From an uncultured Hyphomicrobiales bacterium (lineage in GTDB: Bacteria > Pseudomonadota > Alphaproteobacteria > Rhizobiales > Beijerinckiaceae), in NCBI GenBank assembly GCA_903847605.1, contig CAINED010000012.1, forward strand, positions 62,001-126,000: a DNA stretch of 64,000 nt. Direction: 5' to 3'. The position numbers were made by a program, and so were the translations under genes. Positions 26,488 through 37,382 of the stretch are shown here, piece by piece (the stretch's first letter is position 1; each line of letters starts with the position of its first letter). The notes under the pieces are model-generated. The model had not been told where the DNA came from, ran no database searches, and was given only the letters and a program-made list of their open reading frames with translations.

Positions 26488-27492
26488 ATGAAAAACCTCA
26501 TCACCGATATCGCGGGCCTGCGCATCGGCAACGCGCATGACACGAAACTCGCGTCCGGCGTCACGGCGTTGATTTTCGACGAACCTGCGGTCGCCTCCAT
26601 CGCTATTCACGGCGGCGCGCCGGGCGGCCGTGACACCGCGCTGCTCGAACCCGATATGACCGTCGGCAAAGTCGATGCGCTCGTGCTCTCGGGCGGCTCG
26701 GCCTTCGGCCTTGATTCCATGGGTGGCGTGCAGGCGCATCTGCGCGAGATCGGACGCGGCTTTGCCATCGGCGACATGCGCGTTCCCATCGTGCCCGGCG
26801 CGATCCTCTTCGATCTCCTGAACGGCGGCGACAAGAACTGGACCCACAAGCCTCCCTATTGGGATCTCGGCTACGAGGCCGCTCGCAATGCCTCGCCTGA
26901 CTTCAAACTCGGCACGGTTGGCGCAGGCTATGGCGCGACGACCGTCAATCTGAAGGGCGGCCTCGGCTCGGTGAGCGCGAAAACCACGAATGGTTTCACA
27001 GTCGGAGCCATCGTCGCCGTCAACGCCATCGGCAGCGCCATCATCGGCGACGGTCCGCATTTCTGGGCGACGCATTACGAACGCGAAAGCGAGTATGGCG
27101 GGCTGGGATCGCCGGGCACGTTCAGCGCCGACGCATTGAAGCTCATCGCAAAAGGCGGCGCTTCGCCACGCAACGAAAACACCACCATCGCTATCGTCGC
27201 AACCGATGCCGCGCTCGACAAGGGACAGGCCAAACGCCTTGCCGTCATGGCGCATGACGGCATGGGCCGCGCCTTGCGTCCCTCGCACGCCGCCTTCGAT
27301 GGCGACACCGTTTTTGCCGCCGCCACAGGGGCTAAAGGCGCGCCTTCCATGGGCGAACTGCTGGAGATCGGCACGCTCGCCGCCGACTGCCTCGCCCGCG
27401 CCATCGCCCGCGGCGTTTACGAAGCGACAGCCTTGCCGTTTCCCGGCGCGCTCCCCGACTGGCGCACCACATTCGGGGCAAGCCTCCGGTAA
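26488..27492 (+). CDS. P1-family (DmpA-like) aminopeptidase
   Basis: A 334-residue N-terminal-nucleophile hydrolase of the DmpA/BapA (peptidase family S58) type. The family's glycine-rich segment is LSGGSAFGLDS (about 68-77) and the self-cleavage site should be between Asn231 and Thr232 in NENTTIAIVATDA, giving a mature enzyme with Thr232 as nucleophile; many relatives use Ser here. The ATG at 26488 lies 43 bases after the Bug gene. These enzymes split off N-terminal amino acids, in some cases beta- or D-amino acids. No signal peptide. Confidence 0.85.
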   Translation: MKNLITDIAGLRIGNAHDTKLASGVTALIFDEPAVASIAIHGGAPGGRDTALLEPDMTVGKVDALVLSGGSAFGLDSMGGVQAHLREIGRGFAIGDMRVPIVPGAILFDLLNGGDKNWTHKPPYWDLGYEAARNASPDFKLGTVGAGYGATTVNLKGGLGSVSAKTTNGFTVGAIVAVNAIGSAIIGDGPHFWATHYERESEYGGLGSPGTFSADALKLIAKGGASPRNENTTIAIVATDAALDKGQAKRLAVMAHDGMGRALRPSHAAFDGDTVFAAATGAKGAPSMGELLEIGTLAADCLARAIARGVYEATALPFPGALPDWRTTFGASLR

Positions 27493-27628
27493 GCCGGCGC
27501 AGTCACGATGTCGTGACCGTCCATATTTCCGTCGCAAGGATGCGTTTACCTTTCGCTTACAGGAAGCCGTTATGGCTAACGGTGCGTGAACTTCGAGAAT
27601 TTGGCCTCGTTTTTGCGGGGAGAGTCAC

Positions 27629-28000
27629 ATGCGTATCCTGACCACGACCCTTTTTGCCGCTTTTCTCGCCAGCGCGACCATCGGATCGGCTGCGGCCGAC
27701 CAGAATGTGTCCAGCATCGCGCGAAATCCCGAACTCGCGCGCGAGCAAATCGAGCGGCTTTATCGCCTCGAACAGGCCTTTCTTGCCTGCGACGAGGTGC
27801 GCCTCACCGGCCACGACCTGAAAAAGCTCGATGACGCCATTGCGGAATTCGAGGACACATCGGGCCTCGCGGAAAGCGAGCTGGAAACGATCTACCAGCA
27901 GGTCGAGGCTGCCGCGTCCGATGCGCCCGGAAACTTCTGCGCCGACATGACCAACGTGTCAGGGGAAATCCGCGCTATCCCTGTTTCGGAAAGCCGGTAA
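27629..28000 (+). CDS. Small secreted protein, unknown
   Basis: A 123-residue protein with a signal peptide (MRILTTTLFAAFLASATIGSAAA) and a mature part of about 100 residues, acidic and helical (LAREQIERLYRLEQAFLACD, with two cysteines at about residues 51 and 110). I do not recognise a family. The start follows GGGGAG. It is likely periplasmic. A 16-base perfect palindrome lies three bases beyond the stop. Confidence 0.65.
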   Translation: MRILTTTLFAAFLASATIGSAAADQNVSSIARNPELAREQIERLYRLEQAFLACDEVRLTGHDLKKLDDAIAEFEDTSGLAESELETIYQQVEAAASDAPGNFCADMTNVSGEIRAIPVSESR

Positions 28001-28002
28001 GG

Positions 28003-28018
28003 AAGCGTTAACGCTTCA
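28003..28018. terminator. Perfect palindrome GAAGCG-TTAA-CGCTTC
   Basis: A 16-base perfect palindrome three bases after the stop of the small secreted protein gene. As RNA it makes a 6-bp stem with a TTAA loop but no T-run follows, so it is a weak terminator or a protein-binding site rather than a sure terminator. Confidence 0.35.
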
Positions 28019-28076
28019 TCTCAAGGCAACGGCAAGACTTTTCGGGCTCTTCTCTCCGGTTAGTGAGGAGTGAGAA

Positions 28077-28529
28077 ATGCCCGATCGCCGTTTCGTTGCA
28101 GCGAGTCCCGATTTCATAGATTTGAAACCCTCGCCCATCCAGCCCGAATGGATTCTGAGCGGCGAACCGAAGGCCCGCGCGGCGGAGGTCGCGCGCAGCG
28201 CCGACGGCGCATCCAATACGATGATATGGGATTGCACCGCCGGAAGTTTCCGTTGGTTCTTCGGTGTCGACGAAACCGTTCATATCATCGAGGGCGAAGT
28301 CTTCGTGCGCGACGATAAGGACAATGCGCGCCTGTTGCGCGCCGGCGATGTCGCCTTCTTCCCTGCGGGAACCTGGATGACCTGGCGCGTCGACAACTAT
28401 GTTCGCAAGGTTGCCTTCCTGCGCCATCCCCTGCCGCAGCCCTTCGGCTCGCTGCTGCGCGTCTTCAATTTCGCGATGAACACGCTCCGGCTGAAATTGC
28501 GGCGTCCGTCGAAACAGACGGCGGCCTGA
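28077..28529 (+). CDS. Cupin-domain protein
   Basis: A 150-residue single-domain cupin (DUF861/ureidoglycine-aminohydrolase-like). The beta-strand pattern includes TMIWDCTAGSFRWFFGVDET and the turn HIIEGEVFVRDD, then AGDVAFFPAGTWMTWRV. It is of the compact type with conserved PAG turn. The start is preceded by GAGGAG. Likely a small metal-binding or sugar/signal-binding protein; it is convergent with the MFS gene (one base apart). Confidence 0.8.
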   Translation: MPDRRFVAASPDFIDLKPSPIQPEWILSGEPKARAAEVARSADGASNTMIWDCTAGSFRWFFGVDETVHIIEGEVFVRDDKDNARLLRAGDVAFFPAGTWMTWRVDNYVRKVAFLRHPLPQPFGSLLRVFNFAMNTLRLKLRRPSKQTAA

Positions 28530-28530
28530 A

Positions 28531-29781
28531 TTATTCGCGCGGCCGCTCGCGGCTCGCGATATAAAAGGCGATGGTTCCAATGACGCTCAATGCGAACAGG
28601 AACCACAGCACAGGCTCGTAAGAGCCGAAGCGCGCTTCCATCATCGCTATCGTCACGGGCGCGCAGGTGCGCGGTATGATCGACACTGTCGAGAGCGCGC
28701 CCGTGATCGCGCCATAGCCGCGCAGGCCAAAGATTTCGACAATCGCCGTCTGGCGCACGATCATCAGCACGCCGGCCGCCATGCCGAAAACCACAGCATA
28801 GGCTATGAGCCCCCAACTGCCGAAAGGCGCGACATAGATCAGCATGAGAATGCCGATCGCGAACACCGGAAAGCTGATGCGCCCGTGCCTGCGCGCATTG
28901 CCGCTTCGATCCACCACATGCAGGAGAATACGGCCCAGCACAGCGGCCGGCCCGTTGATCGCGAATATCAGCACCGAGAGATCGAGCCCGACGCCGCGCG
29001 CCTGCAACAGCGGCATGATATGCACGTTGAGCGCGGTGATCGCGTACCAGTGAACGCTCGCGGCAATCGCAAGCAACCAGAAGGCCGGCTTGCGCAGGGC
29101 CGTGCGCAAGGGCGATATGTTGCTGCTGGCAAAGCCGGAGGGGCGCCCGGCCTCGCGCGACTCGATCTTGCGCTTGTATTCCGCCGTACGGCTGCCGATC
29201 GTGCCGCGCAGAAAGTAAGCGTTCAGGCAGGCCGGGCCGAAGAACTGCATCACGGCAAGGCCCGTAATCCCTGCGCGCCAGCCGTAATTCGCAAGCAGAT
29301 AGCTGACGATGGGAATGACGACCGTCGACGACAGGCCCGCGACGATGGAAAGATAGGTGAGGCCGCGCCGGTAATCGCGCACATTGGCTGCGATGATCGC
29401 CGCGGTCGTATTGCCGAGCGTCGAGCCCATGGCGATGCCCATGAACAGCCACAGCACATAAAAGCCCACGATGCTGTCGATCAGCGTCCAGGCCGCAAGA
29501 CAGACGGCGGCGAGCGTCGCGCCGAGCGACATCACGAGATGGCCGCCGTTTCGATCGACCCATTGTCCCACGGGAATGGCGATGAGATCGGCGGTGATGA
29601 GGCCGAGCGTGAAAGCGCCGGTCATCTGCGTCGAGGTCCATCCGAATTCCTTCTGCAACGGCGCGAGAAACAGCGTGAAGGAATGGAACATGCAGCCGAG
29701 CGCGATCACCTGCGAGATCGACAGGCCCGCAATGAGCATGTTCTCGCGGCGCGCGGGCGATGAAGGCGGCGATAGACTCAT
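28531..29781 (-). CDS. MFS transporter
   Basis: A 416-residue major facilitator superfamily permease with about 12 hydrophobic segments. It has an MFS loop-2/3 motif (VGQWVDRNGGHLVMSLG) and is of the oxalate/formate or MCT-like type (MFS_1), with a short N-terminal extension MSLSPPSSPARRENM. Substrate not readable from sequence. Transcribed minus, convergent with the cupin gene. The start at 29781 has a weak ribosome site; ATG 29739 (MLIAGLSIS) is possible. Confidence 0.85.
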   Translation of the reverse strand: MSLSPPSSPARRENMLIAGLSISQVIALGCMFHSFTLFLAPLQKEFGWTSTQMTGAFTLGLITADLIAIPVGQWVDRNGGHLVMSLGATLAAVCLAAWTLIDSIVGFYVLWLFMGIAMGSTLGNTTAAIIAANVRDYRRGLTYLSIVAGLSSTVVIPIVSYLLANYGWRAGITGLAVMQFFGPACLNAYFLRGTIGSRTAEYKRKIESREAGRPSGFASSNISPLRTALRKPAFWLLAIAASVHWYAITALNVHIMPLLQARGVGLDLSVLIFAINGPAAVLGRILLHVVDRSGNARRHGRISFPVFAIGILMLIYVAPFGSWGLIAYAVVFGMAAGVLMIVRQTAIVEIFGLRGYGAITGALSTVSIIPRTCAPVTIAMMEARFGSYEPVLWFLFALSVIGTIAFYIASRERPRE

Positions 29782-29948
29782 GAAGGGTCACTGGCAGTCT
29801 GACGCACTTCATCCTCCGCCGGCGTATTCTTGCATGGCTCGGCCGGCGCAGTTTCGCCAGCGGCCCCAAGGTTCTAACCCGCCATAGGGGCATGGTCCAT
29901 CGTCACACGGCGAACGGCGGCCGTTTCGTTTCAACCCGGGGTTCGCCC

Positions 29949-31163
29949 CTACGCCGCCATCGCCTTCTTCAGGTTCTCGTCGATCTTGTCCAGAAATCCC
30001 GTCGTCGAGAGCCAGCGCTGGTCTGGGCCGACGAGCAGCGCGAGGTCCTTCGTCATGAAGCCGGATTCCACCGTGTCGACGCAGACCTTCTCCAGCGTAT
30101 CCGCGAATTTTTTCAACTCAGCATTATTGTCGAGCTTGGCGCGATGCAGCAGGCCGCGGCTCCAGGCGAAGATCGAGGCCATGGAATTGGTCGAGGTCTC
30201 CTCGCCCTTTTGATGCTGGCGATAATGGCGCGTCACAGTGCCATGCGCGGCTTCCGCTTCCACGGTCATGCCGTCGGGTGTCATCAGCACCGACGTCATC
30301 AGTCCCAGCGAGCCATAGCCCTGCGCCACCGTATCGGACTGCACGTCGCCGTCGTAATTCTTGCAGGCCCAGACATAGCCGCCCGACCATTTCAGCGAGG
30401 AGGCCACCATGTCGTCGATCAGGCGATGCTCGTACCAGATGCCGGCCGCCTTGAATTTTTCCGCGAACTCCTCGTCGAAAATCTTCTGGAAGAGATCCTT
30501 GAAGCGCCCGTCATAGACCTTGAGGATCGTGTTCTTGGTCGAGAGATAGACGGGATAATTGCGCTGCAGGCCGTAGTTGAAGGACGAGCGCGCGAAGTCG
30601 ATGATCGAATGGTCGAGATTGTACATGGACATGGCGACGCCGGCCGCCGGGAACTTGAACACTTCCTTCTCGATCACCTGCCCGTCATCGCCCTCGAACC
30701 TGATTGTCAGCCGGCCCTTGCCGGGGATCAGCATGTCCGTGGCGCGATACTGGTCGCCATAGGCGTGGCGGCCCACGATGATCGGCAGAGTCCAGCCCGG
30801 CACGAGGCGCGGAATGTTCCTGCAGATGATCGGCTCGCGGAAAATCGTGCCGCCGAGAATGTTGCGGATCGTGCCGTTGGGCGATTTCCACATTTCCTTG
30901 AGCGAAAATTCCTTCACCCGCGCCTCGTCCGGCGTGATGGTCGCGCATTTCACGGCGACGCCATATTTCAGGTTCGCCTGCGCCGCATCGATGGTGATCT
31001 GGTCCCGCGTCTCGTCGCGCTTCTGCACGCTGAGATCGAAATAGACGAGGTCGATGTCGAGATAGGGGTGGATCAGCTTGTCCTTGATGAAGGACCAGAT
31101 GATCCGCGTCATCTCGTCCCCATCCATTTCGACGACGGGATTTGCGACCTTGATTTTGGGCAT
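29949..31163 (-). CDS. icd: NADP-dependent isocitrate dehydrogenase, dimeric eukaryote-like
   Basis: A 404-residue isocitrate dehydrogenase of the homodimeric type II (eukaryote-like) class, usual for Alphaproteobacteria. It starts [20 protein letters not shown] and has the substrate-site pattern [21 protein letters not shown] (metal Asp) and the NADP loop [11 protein letters not shown]. It converts isocitrate to 2-oxoglutarate and CO2, making NADPH in the TCA cycle. The second, monomeric type of IDH is encoded on the same strand 850 bases away, with a mobile element between. The start has no clear ribosome site. Confidence 0.96.
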   Translation of the reverse strand: MPKIKVANPVVEMDGDEMTRIIWSFIKDKLIHPYLDIDLVYFDLSVQKRDETRDQITIDAAQANLKYGVAVKCATITPDEARVKEFSLKEMWKSPNGTIRNILGGTIFREPIICRNIPRLVPGWTLPIIVGRHAYGDQYRATDMLIPGKGRLTIRFEGDDGQVIEKEVFKFPAAGVAMSMYNLDHSIIDFARSSFNYGLQRNYPVYLSTKNTILKVYDGRFKDLFQKIFDEEFAEKFKAAGIWYEHRLIDDMVASSLKWSGGYVWACKNYDGDVQSDTVAQGYGSLGLMTSVLMTPDGMTVEAEAAHGTVTRHYRQHQKGEETSTNSMASIFAWSRGLLHRAKLDNNAELKKFADTLEKVCVDTVESGFMTKDLALLVGPDQRWLSTTGFLDKIDENLKKAMAA

Positions 31164-31310
31164 GGGGAGACCGTTGGGTGTGCGGGCGGGAGTTGGCGCG
31201 GTCTATAGCACCTGGCGCGCGGCGGCTGAAAGGGGGCGGGGTGCTCGTTCTTTAGCCGAAGTAGTGAGGCATTGCGGCGGACTGTAGGCGTGCGTCGCGT
31301 TCGCGCTTGA

Positions 31311-31423
31311 ATGCCCCGAAGGGGCATGGGACAGTAGCCACGGGTGAAGCGAAGGCTGCAAAGCAGCCGTAACGGAACCCGTGGATTCTATCTCTCGAAT
31401 TGTCGCTCGCCCCGAAGGGGCGA
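31311..31423. repeat. REPIN-like palindromic pair upstream of transposase
   Basis: Two GGGGC hairpins (ATGCCCC-GAA-GGGGCAT 31311-31327; TCGCCCC-GAA-GGGGCGA 31407-31423) enclose GTAGCCACGGGTGAAGC (31334-31350) and CCCGTGGATTC (31378-31388). The two inner words recur inverted on the other side of the transposase (31934-31970). This is the layout of REP doublets mobilised by RAYT transposases. Confidence 0.8.
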
Positions 31424-31888
31424 TGGAATTGCACGATACCCGGCACATATTCGCAACTTCTGTTTCACATCGTAACCGCAACCAAGGGCCGCATGCCATG
31501 GATCAACGTAGAAATTGCAGAACGGCTGCAACCTTATATTGGCGGTATCATACGTGCAGAGAAAGGAGTTCTCATCGCGATTGGCGGTGCGGAGGACCAC
31601 TTGCATATATACTTGAGCTGGAAGCCAGAGGGTTCTCTCTCGGACCTGATGCGCATAGTTAAGTCCCGGTCGAGCAAATGGATGCACGAGACTTATCCTG
31701 ATCTGTCAGAGTTCGCATGGCAGGAGGGCTATAGCGCATTTTCCGTAAGCAAATCGCAGGAGCCTGCTGTCAGGCGCTATATCGCGCAACAAGCTCAACA
31801 TCACGCGAAACAGGATTTCAAGGAAGAGCTGTTACTTCTGTTTCGAGCACACGGCGTGGAATTCGACGAAAAATACGTCTTCGATTGA
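31400..31888 (+). mobile_element. IS200-like REP-associated transposase (Y1 HUH family)
   Basis: A 162-residue frame (counting from TTG at 31400) for a Y1-transposase-fold protein: HUH motif H67-L-H69 (EDHLHIYLSWKP), catalytic Y127 in RRYIAQQAQHHAKQDF (YxxxQ). Relatives begin MPGTYSQL, but here that Met codon is ATA at 31436, so initiation would need the upstream TTG at 31400, which lies next to the REP hairpin, or a rare ATA start; it may be crippled. It is flanked by REP-like palindromes in opposite orientation. It is a single-gene RAYT-type element, probably not autonomous beyond REP spread. AT content is higher than the neighbours', suggesting acquisition. Confidence 0.8.
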
Positions 31889-31898
31889 AAGTTTTCCG

Positions 31899-31992
31899 CT
31901 GCCCCTTTCGGGGCAGCACAGAATTGGAACCTGGAATCCACGGGTTTCGCTTTGCTTCACCCGTGGCTACTTTCTGCCGCCCCTTCGGGGCG
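31899..31992. repeat. REPIN-like palindromic pair downstream of transposase
   Basis: Mirror of the upstream block: CTGCCCC/GGGGCAG hairpin (31899-31916), GAATCCACGGG (31934-31944), GCTTCACCCGTGGCTAC (31954-31970) and CGCCCC-TTC-GGGGCG (31978-31992). The 17-base word 31954-31970 is the exact reverse complement of 31334-31350. Confidence 0.8.
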
Positions 31993-32014
31993 AGACCAGC
32001 AACGACTGCAATCC

Positions 32015-34309
<2,295 letters not shown>

Positions 34310-34532
34310 TCAGCCCTTGCAACCGGTTCGCGCCGCCCCATAGCACGCGGGCCGGGCAAGGCAAAGAGCCCGCCCCGGCCATTCCCGCCTGCCGGCCTCA
34401 ATCATTAGTTGACTGGAATCGTTGCCCGTCTCCAAAAGCTGCTCCCTGCGGGCGCTTTCCCGTATGGAATGCGTGGCTGATATGGGCGGGACGATAGACC
34501 GCGCAGCCTCAAGCCGCAGCGGCTGATCGCAA

Positions 34533-34976
34533 TCAGGTCAGAAACCCGTAAGCCGCGGCCAGATGGCCTCGCTTGGCCTCCAGATAGGTCAGCACTTCTG
34601 CGGGCAGGACAGAGTCGGTGAAATTGTCGGATGCATAAATCCGGCTCAGCGAAGCAAAGGCAGCCTCAACGTCTGCGGCGCTTGCATCGGGATCCAAGCC
34701 CAACGCCTTGTGCGGCGTATTCTGGCTATCCACGGGCTTGCTTTCCAGCCGTCGGGCCCTGGGCAAATCCGCCGGCACGACTTCGCAGATCGCCGTTTTG
34801 GCAAGCAGATGCATGACGCCATTGAGCTCCTCGAATTCCAGGAACTGGCTGTCGTTGTTCAGCGTGCGCATAACAGTGGAAGAAGGCATGACCAGCAGAT
34901 TGCCTTTCAGCCTGCGCTCTCCGGTCAGCGTTATATCGACAAGCATCCGCGTTTTGTCGTTTTCGCCATTGAACAT
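34533..34976 (-). CDS. Hypothetical protein with degenerate J-domain-like C-terminus
   Basis: A 147-residue protein. The ATG at 34976 is preferred (CGGAG ten bases upstream) to a TTG at 35048. The N-terminal 65 residues have an unrecognised beta-rich region (MLVDITLTGERRLKGNLLVM). The C-terminal part, HKALGLDPDASAADVEAAFA, then SLSRIYASDNFTDS and YGFLT, reads like helices II-III of a DnaJ domain but the HPD motif is replaced by ASD. It should therefore not stimulate DnaK. Such proteins are found in Rhizobiales with DUF-type N-terminal modules. Function unknown. Confidence 0.6.
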   Translation of the reverse strand: MFNGENDKTRMLVDITLTGERRLKGNLLVMPSSTVMRTLNNDSQFLEFEELNGVMHLLAKTAICEVVPADLPRARRLESKPVDSQNTPHKALGLDPDASAADVEAAFASLSRIYASDNFTDSVLPAEVLTYLEAKRGHLAAAYGFLT

Positions 34977-35056
34977 GCTGATACTCCGGAGAGGAGCATC
35001 ATCGCTAATCTCAATGTATGAAGGCCTCGATAAAGAAATGGCTTGCAAAAGGCCAT

Positions 35057-36034
35057 TTACTCCACCTTGGCGCCCGTCACCCTCACGATCCTCCCATATT
35101 TCTCCGTATCCTCAGCCAGAATCTTTCCATATTCCTCCGGCGTCGAAATAAACACGCCGCCGCCCAGATCATCCATTTTCTTGCGGATACCGGGATCGCG
35201 CAGGGCGTTGTTGATCTCGCGATTGAGCAGATTGATGATTTCGCGCGGCGTGCCCGCCGGCGCGCCGACGCCAAAGAGCGCGCTCGATTCATAACCCGGC
35301 ACGGTCTCGCCGATCGTCGGCACGTCGGGCAACAACTCCGAACGCTGCGATGTGGAGACACCAAGCGCCTTCAGCTTGCCCGTCGAAATGAGATCGCCGA
35401 GGCCCGACACCGCCGTCAGCGTCATCTGCACCTGCCCCGAAAGCGTGTCCTGCGTCGCCAGCGACGCGCCGCGATAGGGAACATGCACGATATCGACGCC
35501 CGCCATCAGCTTGAAGAGTTCGGCGGCCATATGCGGCCCCGTGCCGATACCGGCGGAGCCGTAATTCAACTTGCCGGGATTCTTCTTCGCGTAGTCAATG
35601 AGTTCGGCGACCGTATTCACGGGCACGGAGGGATGCACGACAAGCACCTGCGCCTGCCGCGCGAAACTCGCCACCGGCGCGATATCGCGCAGGAAATTAT
35701 ATTTGAGATTGGAATAGAGGGTCGCATTCACCGTCTGCGACGGCGCGACAGTCACGATCGTATAGCCGTCGGCCGGCGAACGCACGACGAATTCCGTCGC
35801 AAGGTTCGTCCCCGCGCCAGGCCGGTTCTCGATCACGAAGGGCTGGCCGAGACGATCCGTCAGCCACTGCCCCAGCAGGCGCGCATAAATGTCGTTCGGT
35901 CCGCCCGCAGCCACCGCCACGATGAAGCGCACGGGCCGCGAGGGGTATTTGTCCTGAGCGAAAACAGCGCCGCCTGAAAGCGTGGCTGCAACAGCCCCCG
36001 CCGTCATGCGATGAAATCCGCGGCGATCGATCAT
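35057..36034 (-). CDS. Tripartite tricarboxylate transporter substrate-binding protein (Bug/TctC family)
   Basis: A 325-residue binding protein with a twin-arginine-like signal (IDRRGFHRMTAGAVAATLSG). The start at 36034 has GGGAGGG at suitable distance; ATG 36037 directly before it is equally possible. Family marks: RPVRFIVAVAAGGPNDIYAR, LGQPFVIENRPGAGTNL, VVRSPADGYTIVTVAPS and the ligand loop YGSAGIGTGPHMA. It lies divergent from the alpha/beta hydrolase gene. No TctAB is present. Confidence 0.87.
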   Translation of the reverse strand: MIDRRGFHRMTAGAVAATLSGGAVFAQDKYPSRPVRFIVAVAAGGPNDIYARLLGQWLTDRLGQPFVIENRPGAGTNLATEFVVRSPADGYTIVTVAPSQTVNATLYSNLKYNFLRDIAPVASFARQAQVLVVHPSVPVNTVAELIDYAKKNPGKLNYGSAGIGTGPHMAAELFKLMAGVDIVHVPYRGASLATQDTLSGQVQMTLTAVSGLGDLISTGKLKALGVSTSQRSELLPDVPTIGETVPGYESSALFGVGAPAGTPREIINLLNREINNALRDPGIRKKMDDLGGGVFISTPEEYGKILAEDTEKYGRIVRVTGAKVE

Positions 36035-36215
36035 CATTCCCTCCCGGTTTCTTGTAAATCCTGTCTCACACAGGTGGGCGACCTTTGTCGATCCTGTTGC
36101 ATGAATTTGCATGACGCTTGGGCCGCAGCCCGCGCCAAATCATTGCGGCCCAACATTGCATCATGCACATCGTCGTGCTCACATAATGTCTCATTCACGC
36201 CGTCTGGAGGGGACG

Positions 36216-37244
36216 ATGCTGAAAGCATTCACTGCACTTGCGCTCGCCGCAACAATCTCGATTCCCGCTCTCGCGCAGCAGCCCATGGCTTTGCGCGACA
36301 TGGGTTCGTTTCACGTTGGCGGGCGCGCCGTCGAAATCTCCGGCCAGCCCGTGAAGGAAATCCAGCGCGTCGCCGGCGGTCCCATGTCGAAGCTCGACCT
36401 CAACGGCGTTTACACTGCCGAGCAGATGTATGCGCAATATTTCCTCGTTCAGAATCCGAAGAGCCAATGGCCCGTCTTGATGTGGCACGGCGGCGGATTG
36501 ACCGGCGCAACTTACGAAACGACGCCCGATGGCCGCGAAGGCTGGCGCGACATGCTCATCCGCAAGGGTTGGGACGTCTATGTCACCGATGCGACGGAAC
36601 GCGGGCGCTCGGGCTTTGCCTCGCCGCTCATCTGGAAGGACGACCCGGTCTTTCTCACCGCAAGCGATCCATGGGAGCGTTTCCGCATCGGCCCCGGCGC
36701 CGGCTCCTGGAACAAGGATCCGGCTCTGCGCAAACTGCTGCCAGGCAACCAGTTCCCCATCGAGGCTTACGACAATTTTCTGAAGCAGATCGTGCCGCGA
36801 TGGCTCTCGACCGACAGAGCCATCATCGATGCCTATGTCGCCCTGATCGACAAGGTCTGCCCGTGCATCGTACTTGCACACAGCCAGGGCGGACATTTCG
36901 CCTTTCGCGCCATCGAGCAACGGCCCGACAAGGTGAAGGCGCTCGTCTCCGTCGAGCCCGCAGCTTCGCCCGATGTCAGCAAGGCGAAAGCGCTCAAGGA
37001 CGTCCCGATGCTCCTCGTCTATGGCGATTACATCGAGCAGGATCCGCGCTGGGTCGATTACCGCAAGAATGCGCTCGCCTACGCAGCCGAAATGAAAAGC
37101 GCCGGCGGGAGTTTCGATGTCGTCAATCTCCCCGAGCAGGGCATCAAAGGCAATTCGCACATGCTGATGATGGACAAGAACAACCGCGAGATTCTCGAAG
37201 TCATCGACAAGTGGATGGTCGCGAAAGGGCTGGCGCAGAGGTAG
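36216..37244 (+). CDS. Secreted alpha/beta-hydrolase (esterase-like)
   Basis: A 342-residue exported alpha/beta hydrolase. The ATG at 36216 follows GGAGGGG; signal peptide MLKAFTALALAATISIPALAQ. The oxyanion segment is WHGGGLTG (90-97), nucleophile S223 in LAHSQGGHFAF, a possible acid D271 in YGDYIEQD and H315 in GNSHMLMMD. The triad is complete, so it should be an active esterase, lactonase or amidase, in the periplasm or outside. Substrate unknown. A Bug gene is divergent upstream. Confidence 0.82.
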   Translation: MLKAFTALALAATISIPALAQQPMALRDMGSFHVGGRAVEISGQPVKEIQRVAGGPMSKLDLNGVYTAEQMYAQYFLVQNPKSQWPVLMWHGGGLTGATYETTPDGREGWRDMLIRKGWDVYVTDATERGRSGFASPLIWKDDPVFLTASDPWERFRIGPGAGSWNKDPALRKLLPGNQFPIEAYDNFLKQIVPRWLSTDRAIIDAYVALIDKVCPCIVLAHSQGGHFAFRAIEQRPDKVKALVSVEPAASPDVSKAKALKDVPMLLVYGDYIEQDPRWVDYRKNALAYAAEMKSAGGSFDVVNLPEQGIKGNSHMLMMDKNNREILEVIDKWMVAKGLAQR

Positions 37245-37260
37245 CAAACGTACAGCAAAT

Positions 37261-37370
37261 GTCATCCTTCGATACGCGCCCGACGGGCGCTACTCAGGAG
37301 GAGGGTGGCGATGCAGGATAGCCCTCATCCTGAGTAGCCCGCGAAGCGCGCGTATCGAAGGACGAGGGCC
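37261..37370. repeat. Dispersed palindrome with TCGATACGCGC arms
   Basis: Outer arms CCTTCGATACGCGC (37266-37279) and GCGCGTATCGAAGG (37348-37361) are exact reverse complements; inner arms GCTACTCAGG (37289-37298) and CCTGAGTAGC (37329-37338) pair too. It is in the gap between convergent genes and probably acts as a bidirectional terminator or a mobile REP-like element. Confidence 0.75.
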
Positions 37371-37382
37371 TGATAAAACTTC

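Noticed and set aside
25465-27537. A 690-codon minus-strand open frame over the Bug and P1-peptidase genes
   Set aside because: Composition is typical of a reverse-frame shadow (Arg/Ala/Asp/His), with no domain; both plus-strand genes are clearly real.
31381-31662. Alternative plus-strand frame from ATG 31424 over the transposase
   Set aside because: It reads in another frame and shows no HUH or Tyr motif; the transposase frame does.
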